64,000 bases of DNA from Caenorhabditis remanei (lineage: Eukaryota; Nematoda; Chromadorea; Rhabditida; Rhabditidae), in contig NC_071332.1 of NCBI RefSeq assembly GCF_010183535.1, positions 12,524,001-12,588,000 of the forward strand, given 5' to 3'. A program made the translations under genes and the position numbers. The notes beneath the pieces are model-generated. The model was not told the origin of the DNA. It ran no database searches and worked only from the letters and a program-made list of their open reading frames with translations. This document shows positions 35,227 to 47,200 of this stretch, in pieces. Positions within the stretch are counted from its first letter, which is position 1; each line of letters begins with the position of its first letter.

Positions 35227-38200
35227 TCAGAATTTGAAGTTATGGACCTTGGTGCAAGTGTGGCAGCAGAATGTTCCATAACGTTTCTTCTCGCACAATC
35301 CATTCTTGACAATCAGATCACAGGTACTCGTGTTTCCGACATCAACACAAGCTTTGGTAGTTGGACGACGAGAGTAGGCATCCGAAACGGAGACAGTGGT
35401 GTATCTTGGAGGAGGGATTCTTGGTGCGACGGTGGTGGATGGACGAGTTGTGGTTGGTGGAAGAGTTGGAGGAGTTCCCATTGAAAAATTTGGAGATGGA
35501 GTCAGCATTGGGGGAGGAGTTTGGATTACTCCATTGGCTCTCTTGATCACAACCTCCACTCCGTCACTCATTTGGCTTTCCTGTCCAGCGATGCACGAAT
35601 AGATTCCTGCATCTGAAGTCAAGGAGTCCACGATTTCCAAGGTATCATCATTCTCTTCAGTGATTCTTGATCCAAATTGAAGAAGTCCTCCGTTCTTGTA
35701 CCAGGTGATTGGGGTTACTCCGTAGCCATTGCATCGAATGCGGAACTGAAAAAAGAATTTAGTCGAGATTGGAAATAAATAACTAAATATGAATCCAGAT
35801 AAAAGAAGTTAACTCACAGTCATTCCAACGAAGAGAGGTGCCTTATCCACAATGTAGATGACAGGAGTAGAAGCAGAAGTCAATTGTCCCATTCTCTCCT
35901 CTCCGGCTTCAACTTTCACACTCGAACACTGTCGGAAACAATCCAATTCCGAGTCGAACTTGTTTGCATTTCCTTCACATCCACCATAATGGAACACGTG
36001 GCATGATTGGGTCACTGGATCGTAGAACCATTTCTCCATTGCCATCCGACACGGTCCCGGTTCTGGACGGAGGGTACAGACTTCCTCGATCTTGGTTTCC
36101 TTGCAACTCTGTTGACACTGATCCTTGCTAACGAATCGGTTCTGGTTTCCACGACATCCTCCATAAGTGAATGGTTTGCAGTCATCATCCTTTGAATCAT
36201 AATACCACATTGAGATCGAATCGGTGCATGGTCCGGCGGATCGTTCCAAAGAGCAGAAGTCAGAAGTGTTGGTCCAAGAAGTTTCGACTCTACAGAGGGA
36301 TTCACAGTCCGCTTTCGAAGAGAACGAGTTTCCATTTCCTCCGCATCCAGTCCACATCATCATCTTGCATTGAGAAGTCTTCGAGTCGTGGTACCATCTG
36401 GAACAAGGATTTTCAAAAGGAATTGAAATATAAAAAGTGATGTTATGTGTAGATACTTGCTAGAGACTACAAGAGTAAATATTAGTGTTGAACCGAGATG
36501 TTTGAACGCGAAAAGAGTGGCATTCTTGCGAAACCAAACTTCATTTTTGAACGCTTTGCTACTGTTTCTAACTTTATTTTAAGCTCTCGGGAATTTTTGA
36601 AGGTGGATTGGATGAAACTTTCAAAACTGCACATGTGTGAAAGAAGAAGTGTTTCCATCTTTCTAACGTGACATTATATTCGGTTTCCTGCTGAACTTTC
36701 CAATCACTCCCACAGTCACACATTTTCACATGATTCATAATCCCCCATATGTATTATTGTCTCTACTAATGTATGCACATCTGTATCTATTTATATTTGT
36801 ATTTTTCAGTTTTTGTTTCATTCCAAAACTTCTAGAATATCAATGTGCAGTTTCCCATAACAGTTTCCTTTCATGTGTTTTTTGAACAAAAAGAGAAAAC
36901 ATTTTCTGTGTAAATATACCGGAAACCATACCGTGGAACTGCCAACTGACATTCTCCTCGTTCAACTGGCATATCGCACACCGCCACATTTCTCCATTTT
37001 CCACAAGCTCGTTCGCAGGTTTCCTGAAACAAGAATTTTGGGTTTTATGTAGATGACGAAGTATCGAATTTCAATTTTCATCCCTCCTCTTCAACTATTC
37101 CCACCTCCACTTTTGGTAATAATATTTTCATGAAGTGAGTCGAGAGAAGAGAGGAAAAACTACAAAAAGCTGAATAAACGAATGTGGATTGCTCGTGACG
37201 GATAACAATTGCAAAACGTTTGAAAACGAGCTCACTTCCTATTTTTCTTCTTTTTTATAGTAAAAACTCATAATTTTCTACTGGTTACCTCTAGCAAAAA
37301 ATGCTGAAACACCTTTTTGCCTAGGTCATGTTTTAAGTTTTCCGGGACATCTGGACAATCACATTCTTCAGTTTATGTATAGAAAGTCCATGTAGTTCCA
37401 CACTTTCTCAACTTTATTTTTGTCGCTACCTCATTGGCACTCACTAGACAAACAATATCTTCGTTTGTCTTCTTCGTTTTCTCGTTTCGTTTGTTACTTT
37501 ACTTTTACTTACTTCTCTTTACTTTTTTCCCGAAACGACTTGCTCAAGTACATCGATACAAACCTTTTATCGATTTTCAGAAATCTCTAATTTTCAGAAA
37601 AATGACGATCCAACGACTTCTTCTATTCCTATTCTCTACTATTCTCATCTCTGTCTGCGCGGATAATATGACGTGGTCCGAGAAACAAGAGTACTGTAGA
37701 ATTGGTTCGAACGACTTGAATACGTGTGAGACTTGTGTTGGAAAAGGATCGGTAAGTATCGGAGTTTTGGGATGAAATTTGAAAGAAGAATGAGGTAGAC
37801 CGAGATGAGACCAACTAGATTGGAGTGAAAAACAAGGTAGTAAAATGACTCATTGTTTTGAAAAGTACGATTTTGAATTATTCCATTCGAATTCGAGTTT
37901 GTTCAGTTGTGAGGCCTAGAAAGACTGATTGGAAACCTAGTCCAAAGCCTCTAAAATAATTTCAGAACTGCTTCTGGTGCGGAGGAAAAACCAAGAAATG
38001 CATGCCATTCGACTGGTACTACCCAGATTGTAACATCAAGAACGTCAAGTACAATGTCTGTTGGGTAAGCACATCAGCTGCAGCCATCGTCATCGCTATA
38101 TGTGCTGGTATCATCGCCGTAATTCTGATTGCCTGCTTGTGTTATTGTTGTTGCAAATGCAAAGAATACAACAGAATTCACAAGAAAGCGAAAGCTCAGA

Positions 38201-41200
38201 AATGGAATGAGAAAAGAATGACAGCTCAAAGGGAAATGGATGAGAGACAAAGTGTGCGATCCGATCAGAGAAAGGCCGAGTTGGAAGCCTATCGAATGAA
38301 ATATAATATTCCAGCGAAAAGTGCCGATGATGGAAAAGTTTAAATTGAATTCAAACGTTTTGTTCATATATTCGGGTATCTGATTCATGTAGTTTCCGTA
38401 TTTTTCATTTTTTCATCTCTCTGTTTTCCAGTTAGCCTCAAAATGAATCCTTCGACAGTCTTGTTGTTTACTTTCAATGAAAAAATGAGTGTTAGTCAGC
38501 GAAAGGTACACAACAGTTTCTCACAAGAATCAGGTGAATCTTCGGGTATATAATGGAAAGAGAAGCTCTTCTCATCCATTTACAGTGAGTCACTACATAC
38601 TTCCGTTTTATCTTCTTCCCATTATCTATTTCCATCCATTTTTATGTTGGCAGTGAGAGAAAACCAGTTCTTTTCTCTCTTTGTTTAGTCAATTCAATTT
38701 CTTTTCTTTTTCTCTCACACGTATCATTCGAGGTCAGTTTATAAGAGTTTCTCTCCAGACACATTTTGGTCAGTTTTGACTGAAACATCATGTCTCAACT
38801 ACTCTGCATTTCTTCGATTTTCCTGCTTTTCGCAGCTTCGGAAGCCGTTTTCACTCAATCGGCTGGAGTAAAGGGAGTTCTGATGTGTGGAGATAAGCCA
38901 CTGGCCAATACGAAAGTCAAGCTTTATGATGATGATACTGGTGAGTCTAATGGAATAATGATTCTACTAGAATATGACCAGACGTTACGGAATCTCACAA
39001 CTAAACTAAACCATCAAAAATTCCAGGACCAGATCTTGATGACCTTCTTGCTGAAGGAACCACCGACTCTCTCGGTCAATTCCTTCTTACCGGACACACT
39101 TCTGAAGTGATGACCATCGATCCAAAACTAAATATCTACCACGACTGTGACGATGGAATCAAACCTTGCCAGAGAAGAGTCACTTTCAACATTCCAAAAT
39201 CTTTCGTTTCCTCCGGAGAGAATCCAAAAACCTTCTTCAATATCGGAACTATCAACATGCAGATCGAATTCGAATCCGAGTCCCGCGACTGTCTTCACAG
39301 AAAATAAGGCCAAGAGCTAATTTGTGATATTGATCTCTGATTAGTCATTTACGTCATCTACTTCTCATCTCTTCTTCTTCTCTTTCTCCACAATAAACTG
39401 TTTTCATCTCTCTTTCTCTTCATGATACACTAATCAATTGATATGATACCTTTTCAACCTACTAGCGATATGTACTGTTTACGATTACTACTTTTATCTT
39501 TATTTCTATTTTTAACGTCTGCAACGGCCGACGATCTAGATGAAAGTGTATTGAATGATGTTCATAGGATTCTACAAAAACGGAGTATTCTGGATAACGT
39601 AGCATTGGATGGTCCTAGAGCGCAATGCCGTAACGGAGGGATTTATGCGGGAGGAATATGTCATTGTATCAAGGGGCAAACCGGAGATCACTGTGAACAT
39701 TTCGAGTGTGGTAAGTTACAGAATTCGGTAGAATATCAGTTTGTTTAGAAAAGGAACCCGCGGTCTCAACTTCTAACTTTCAGTGAAAGGACTCTCCGTC
39801 GGATTTCGTTTCGACCCGGAGAGTCTTTTATTCAATGAACCATGTATCTGTGAATCAGGATGGAAAGGAGAGATGTGTGATTACCAACCAGCCGAAAAGG
39901 TCGGCCAATAAAACTAAATCAAGAACTCAAAAGAATCTGAAAATTTTCAGTGCGGAAACAAAGGAGAATGGAAGAAAGATCGTTGCGAGTGTGTTGGTTC
40001 CTACTTTGGAAGTGAATGTCAGTATACAAGTAGATGTATCGAAGGATTCTTGAGAAATGGAAGATGTATTTGTAATGATGGATTCGAGGGAGACTATTGT
40101 GATAAGATCATTTGCGTTTATGGGTCTCCAGGTGTGAATATTTTTTGGTGTTGATAAAACCTAAAATTACTTTTCTCACAGATTTCAAAAACCGGACACT
40201 AGCTTGCAATTGTCCTGATAAATTTGCTGGGAGAAGATGTGAACAATGCAAGAAACATGGACCTCTTATCGAACCGTTTCCCCATTGTGAACTAGATCCG
40301 AGTAAGAAAAAACACATTGAGAAAGCTGCGGAACATCGAGCAAAAGTTAAAAAAGGAGTAAGAGAATTCAAACTTTAGAACAGTCTATAAATGTTATGCC
40401 CAATATTATTTCAGATTCGTAGACGTATTCAAATTATTTGTATTTGTGTCGTCGCACTTTCAGTGGTTGCAATTTTTGTGTGTGTGGGAAGATGCATGCA
40501 CAAAAATGCTATAACAGCGGTGAGTCTTACTCTAGCATTCAAATTAATTCAAATCTTGAATTCTTCAGAAAAATCTCCGAAATAGAGAAGACACCGCAGA
40601 ACGTCATCGACTTCTTACAAATCATGTCAGACTTCAAAAGTTGTGAGTTTTTGACTTTTTCTATTCCAAATTCCTAATAACTTGTTATTTTTAAGTGAAG
40701 AAACAGTAGCTCAAGAGACGACTGATGATAATGAAGCAGCTAGAATCGAGGAACGGAATAGGCGGAAAAGTGAACCAGCTGTGCTCAAATTGAACGTCAA
40801 AAAAGAAAAGATCAAATTGGAAACCAAGTCCCCCGTAGTACGAAAAGATACAAAATAAGAAACTAACCGAACTGGTGAAGTGGTTTGCATTTGGATTACA
40901 GCCAGAGTACATGAATGAAACACATTGAGATCTTTCCGAATCGTATCTGAAATTTTGTCTTGTTTTTTTTTTCTTTTTTAGGTTTTCTGTTTAATAAACT
41001 TACTTCCATCTCAAAATGTTGTCATAACAAGATCCTCTTTGTTCTGGAAGCATGCACAATTCAGGGAGTGCTCCAGTGTCGACTATCACATATTCAGCGT
41101 CATCTTCAATCTGGGAAACTTCTGGTTCACTGTCATGGTATCCGAAATGAGAATCAGCTTTTGGATCAGTCCATCTAACTTCTTCCAGGGACTTCGATGC

Positions 41201-44200
41201 TTCGGAGACACTCTCAACTCTTTCTTCAACTCGATCTTCAATCTTGGCGACACACGTAGTTTCACATTTCTCTTTGTTATCGAATCGATTGGTGTTTCCA
41301 GCACATCCTCCATAGTAGAACTGACGACAAGAATTGGAAGTTGCGGAATAGTACCAGACAAGACGATAGTCACTAAAACAATTAATTATGTAAAATATCA
41401 GAAGATGAGTGTGAGTCTTACGCGCAAGATCCTGGATCCTGAACAGCATAACAGTCGATTCTTTCAACGTTTGAATCAGCATGATGATGACGAGCAGAAA
41501 CTGAACGGGCGAATGGAGCATCACGACGACGGCTGTGGGCGAACGCTTGTCTGATGAGTTATTGTTGTGTACAGTACGTTTTCCGATTTCTTGGTGAAAA
41601 TAAACCTCAAGCAGCATTACAGGGAACTCTTTGAATATCGATACTTGATCCCATAGATCCATATTTTAGAAGACAAGGGCTTTATCAACTTTAACAGGTT
41701 AGGATCCGTTGATTTTCATTTTTGTTGGTATACAGCGTCATTTCCCTCTTTTCTTACTAACTAGTTCAACTGACGCACTAGCAAAACACTACTATTGCTC
41801 TTAATAATCTCAATAGAACGGTAGTGGTAATCTGGATCTGTTTTGGGAAAATTTCTTATTTCTCCTTTTCAAAAAGGCTCTTCAGTTTATGACCCTGAAC
41901 ACATTCGTATCAAATCTAATACCTCTAATAACTAAAACCACAACCACTACACCCATGCAACCTACTTCAACAATAACGATGGGTCTGGTTGTGGATCCTC
42001 CTGAAGAAGAGACAAACGTGGAAGTTCTGTAGTAGTTGTAGTGGTTGGCAATCCGCTTCCTTCTGGAATTACACACTCAGACACACGGTTAATTTCATGC
42101 AAAGGTTAGGATCGGAGATAGGAAAGATGGGATGCACTCTTCACTGAAATCTCAAACTTATCACACTTACATGCAATATTCATAATAGACTTTAATTTAT
42201 TAACTTTGTTTATTCGTGAAGAAAACTGGAAAGGAAAACAATGGAAAATGGGGAAAAGCAAGGGGAAATTGGAGGGAAAGGGGGGAAATTGGAAAAAATA
42301 TAAATACTATAAGGCAGTGTAAAAGCACAACGCCCCGGGGAAAGCGATACAGATGGATGCAAAAGTGATGAAGAGAGTGTACGGGAAGAAGTTGTTTGTA
42401 GCAAATAATGGAATTAGATTAGGATGCAGAATTGGGGGGAATAATATAATAGGGGAGTGGTGTCTCTACTTACGTGGGCACCGAGCTTGACACTCTTCAA
42501 TGGTAGCAAATCTGTTGGTGTTTCCAAGACATCCTCCGTAGACGAAAGTCTCGCATTGTTGGCTGGCAGAGTTGAAGAAATAGTAAGAATGCTTTCCAGA
42601 ACATGGTCCTTGAACCTTTGGAAGGGTACAAGCATCCTTGTGGTTCTGGCAGGCAGCCTTGCATTGTTGTTCGTTGTCGAATCTGTTGTTGGTTCCTTGA
42701 CATCCTCCGTAGTGGAATCTGTTGCAAGTTCCGTCAGCTTGGTTGTAGTACCATTTGGTGGCGAAGTTGGTACATGGTCCGGTGTCCTTGGATTCGTCGC
42801 AAACTGAGTTGGAACCGGCTGGTCCATCTGAAAAATGAAATATTGGGATTGATCACGGTGTGGAACCTGCCTGAATACCCAAGAATATCATATCAACAAA
42901 ATAATAAAGTTACGCTTATCGATTTCTAAAAAACCTAAACCTAAAGAAAGACATGGTCAAAATAAAGATAGTGATCTTCCTAACCAAAATTCTAATGCTC
43001 ATTCCCAGAAACTAATAAAAGTGGATGCTCATCAAATAAACAGAAAGCAAAATAATCATCATACCACTTCCAGATTCAGCTTCGGCAGCTGGTTTCACAC
43101 AAAGCGACTCGCATTGATCCTTGCTGGCGAATCTATTGGCATTTCCTCCACATCCAGTGTACTTGAAAGTGACGCATGATCCGGTAGCAACTTCATAATA
43201 CCAGGAATCGAATGCTCCCTTACAACGTCCTTGATCGACATTCAAATGACAAACTTCACGTTGTTTGTTGTTGGCTGAAATGGAATAGGGATGCTACATG
43301 CATGAACTTATGAACTTATAATTTTGAATATCTGCGAACCATAAAATAGAAACAAAGAAACAAAACATTCCTTTAAACTTAAGATGAACTTACATGGAAT
43401 GACAACTGGGCTGGAAGACTGTTGTGGTGGAGATACGATGTTAGAAGCGGCTTGTTGAGCTGGTTGTTGAGCTTCGGATTGACGGGATGATGGCTGTCCT
43501 CCGTGAACGAAGAAACAACGTTGCTCACATTCATCCTTGGTACGGAAACGGTTGAGATTTCCTCCGCATCCTCCGTAGGTGAAGGTCTCGCACTGTTGGC
43601 TGAAAGCGTTGTAGAACCATTGATCGGAGTAGGTCTCGCATGGTCCGGCATCTTGACGAGATCTGCAGATATCTTCCATGGATTGACGTGGTTGTTGTGG
43701 TGGAGCTGGTTGTTGCTGTTGTGGTTGTTGTTGGGATTGGTCATCAGAGACAATATCAATCTGTTGGGCTTCTGGAGTTGGAGCATACTGTTGTTGTTGT
43801 TGTTGTTGTTGTGGACGCTGTTGAATGTTCTGTGGTGGTGGTGGAGCAGCGGTTGTTGGCTCATCGTATGGCCCGACATCCTTACAGAACATGGAGCATT
43901 CCTCGAAAGAGTTGAAGTTGTTGGCGTTTCCGAGACATCCTCTCCACCAGAAGGCAACGCAGTGCTTCTTGGAGTGATCGTAGTAGTATCTTGGCTGAAG
44001 TTGGTCACAACGAAGTGGTCCATCAACACGTGGCAAGTAGCATCTTCCCTTGCTTGGTGGCTCGACGCAGATGGTCTCACACATCTCCTGAGTGGCGAAG
44101 TTGTTCTCGTTTCCTCCACATCCTCCGTACCAGAATTGGTTGCAACGTCCTTCGGTGGTATCGTAGTGCCAAGCCTGCAAATATTGATTTGAGTTCTTGT

Positions 44201-47200
44201 TTTGTGTTCTTGTTGATCTTAAACTTACGAGTTTATATCCAGATCCGCAAACTGTTCCACTTTCTTGTGTTTGATTACAAGCAACAATCTTGTGTGGGGC
44301 AACAGTTCCTCCCATAAGGAATGGTGGGGTGGTGGTGGCTGGGCATCCAGCTCCTTCTGGTCCAAGAGCCTTCGTCTCTCCATCTGGGCAACATCCGTGC
44401 TTAGCATACCGACAGTTATCACATCCATCATTTCTTGGTCCCAAGGCAGTGGTCTCACCATCTGGGCAACATCCGTAGCGAGTGTATTGGCATGGGCATC
44501 CTTCTTTGTTCTCTCCACGAGCACGAGTCTTTCCGTCTGGGCAACATCCGAATTGGCTCTGAGCACAGCTTTCTGGGCATCCGTAGAATCCGGCTCCCTT
44601 GGCAACTGACTTTCCATCTGGACAGCATCCGTATTGGGCGAACTCACATCCGCATCCTTCGTTATGGGATCCCTTGGCGGTCGTCTTTCCATCTGGGCAG
44701 CATCCAAACTTGGTGGTCAAGCAGTTCTCACCGCATCCAGTTCCATTCTTTCCAAGAGCAGCAGTTTCACCATCTGGGCAGCATCCGAAGTCACTGAGTT
44801 CACATGGGAAGGATGATCTCTCGCAGCCAGAATAGTGTGGTCCGAAGGCAATGGTCTTACGATCCTTACAGCATCCGTAGAGGGAAGCGGCACATGATGG
44901 TTCTCCGCATCCTTCGAGGTTGGCCCCACGAGCAAGAGTGACTTCATCGTGGCAACATCCGAACTGGGTCTCGTTACATCCTCCAAGAGTGAAAGATGGG
45001 CATCCCTCATTGTTCTTTCCAGAAGCAGAAGTAAACCAATCTGGACAACATCCGAATTCAGATTTGGAGCAATGAAGAGTCTCATTGGAAGCATCAGTAT
45101 CGTTTCCGAAGACATCATCAAGAAGAGCAGTGATTGGAGCAATGGTGGCACACTCAACATCAGCGGCATCTCCGTTCTCGTTGGTGACACTGCAGAGGCT
45201 TTCTGGAGCATCTCCGGAGGCTTCGTCGTCAGCAGCAGCAACATCAGCTTCGAGATTGAGTGGAGACTCAACGAACTCCTCACATCCCTTAGAGTTTGGT
45301 CCAGTAGCGAGGGTAACGTTGTCAGCACAGCATCCGAATTCAGTTTCTGAGCAGTTTGAGCATCCAAAGTTGAACTCTCCAGTAGCAAAAGTGGTGTTGT
45401 CTGGGCAGCATCCGAATTCAGAGTCTCCGCATGTTGGGCAAGCATCGACGTTGCATTCTTGTTGCTCAGAAGGCTTGACAGATTCATCGCACCATTCTGG
45501 AACTGGCTTCTTGTCATAGTTCAAGCAGACAGCAACACGATCTTGAGTTCCTCCTCCACACTCAGCAGTACACTCGGACCAGGAAGATGAGTACCATGTT
45601 CCAGTACATTTCTCCTCGTTGGTACAGTTGGTCTTGCCTTCTGGCTTCTCAGCTTGGCAGTGTCCCTCATCAACGACTTCGAGTCCTCCGTTTTGATGGA
45701 TAGCACAGATGACACGACGAGTCTTGTGTCCGTGTCCACATGTGGTTGTGCATTTGCTCCATTCACTGACAGTCCATTCATAAACACATGGTGGTTGAGT
45801 GGCACACGATCTGGAAAGTTTGAATGGAATCTTATACATCTGTGTTCAACTCACCTTGTGTCAGTTGGCAATTCAGTGGAGTTATCTACCAAACACTTCT
45901 CGAGTGGATAGGCTCTTCCTTGAGAATCCTTGCAGGTAACATCACGAGTCTCCTCGGTATCGTTACAACGGGTACACTGAAAATAACTCATTAAACCTTC
46001 TTCCTGAATAGTTATTTCGTACCAAGTTCCAGTCTCCAGTGACAAATGTAAGTCCCTCACATGGTCCCAAGTTGCAAGTACGCTCGGTGTCGAACTTCTC
46101 CTTCTCATCGGTTGGACAAGCATCAGCAGCCAAGAGTTTTCCCTCTTCTCCTTCTTTCTCACTACGGCAAGTGACTGATCTGTATTGGAAGGCATCTCCA
46201 CACTTCTCTGAGCAAGCCGACCATGGTCCTGCTTGCCACTCTGGGCACGCGAATCTGCAAAGAATTTGTTTATTAGTTTATACTTTGTGCTCTAACTAGA
46301 GAAGAAATGGAGTCAGAGAGAGCCATCTGGTAATGGATAGGAGAAATAAACAAAATGTTGTTTATGATTCCCTTACTCACCGATTGCAAGTCTGTTTCAC
46401 TGGTGGTCTCTCAACAGTGCAGTTTCCATCATCTACAGTAACACGACGTCCATTGGCATACACTTGATGACAGTAAACAACACGGTATTGTTGTCCTTGA
46501 TCTCCACAGGTGGCTGAGCACGATTCCCAGTCTCCGGTGAACCATTCGGCAGCACAGTCAACAGTTTCACAACTCTTTTCGAATTCTGGCTTGGTGGCGT
46601 TGTTCTCTTCGCAGAGTCCATCTTCGACACGTCCTTTGTTCTTTCCGTCGACACAGTAGAGGTTACGAGTTTGAACTCCCTTTCCGCAGGTGACAGAGCA
46701 TGGAGTCCAGGAATCAAACTTGTACATGTAGTCGACTTCCTCTTCGAGTGGAATAGAGAATTCGTACTTGATGGCGGTGTCACGGCTTCCCTTTCTGAAG
46801 AGAAGAGCAACAGTGAGCTCTTCTGAGAGTGGTCCTTGAGCACTGAGAGTCTCTGGTTCAGCATCATCGTAGACGAAGATGGTTCCTCCGACTTCAACCT
46901 CCTTCTCGACTTGAATCAATCCGTTTCCATTGAGATAGAAATGATCGGATCCATTCTTGAGAGCCAAGTTGTTGGTACTCTTTCTGGCTTCAGAGATCTT
47001 GATGTTGGTGGCTCCCTCTGGAAGTTTGATAATATCATGGTATCCTGGAGAGAGGTTGCGTTCGTCGAAACGTCCTTCAATGGTTTTGCAGGTGGAGCCA
47101 TCTCCATCACACTTTCCGCACTTGTCGAACTTGAGGGCTGAAAATATAAAGAGTGAGATATTGAAGTTTCAGATATTGAACTAACATGATCCGAGCTTTC

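Noticed and set aside
39443..39469. Earlier in-frame ATG for the nested EGF-type gene
   Set aside because: It lies upstream of the likely trans-splice acceptor and would put nine polar residues before the signal peptide.
43503..45519. Long open frames on the + strand opposite mig-6 exons 8 and 9
   Set aside because: They are the mirror of repetitive Cys- and Gln-rich papilin codons, with no splice structure or domain of their own.
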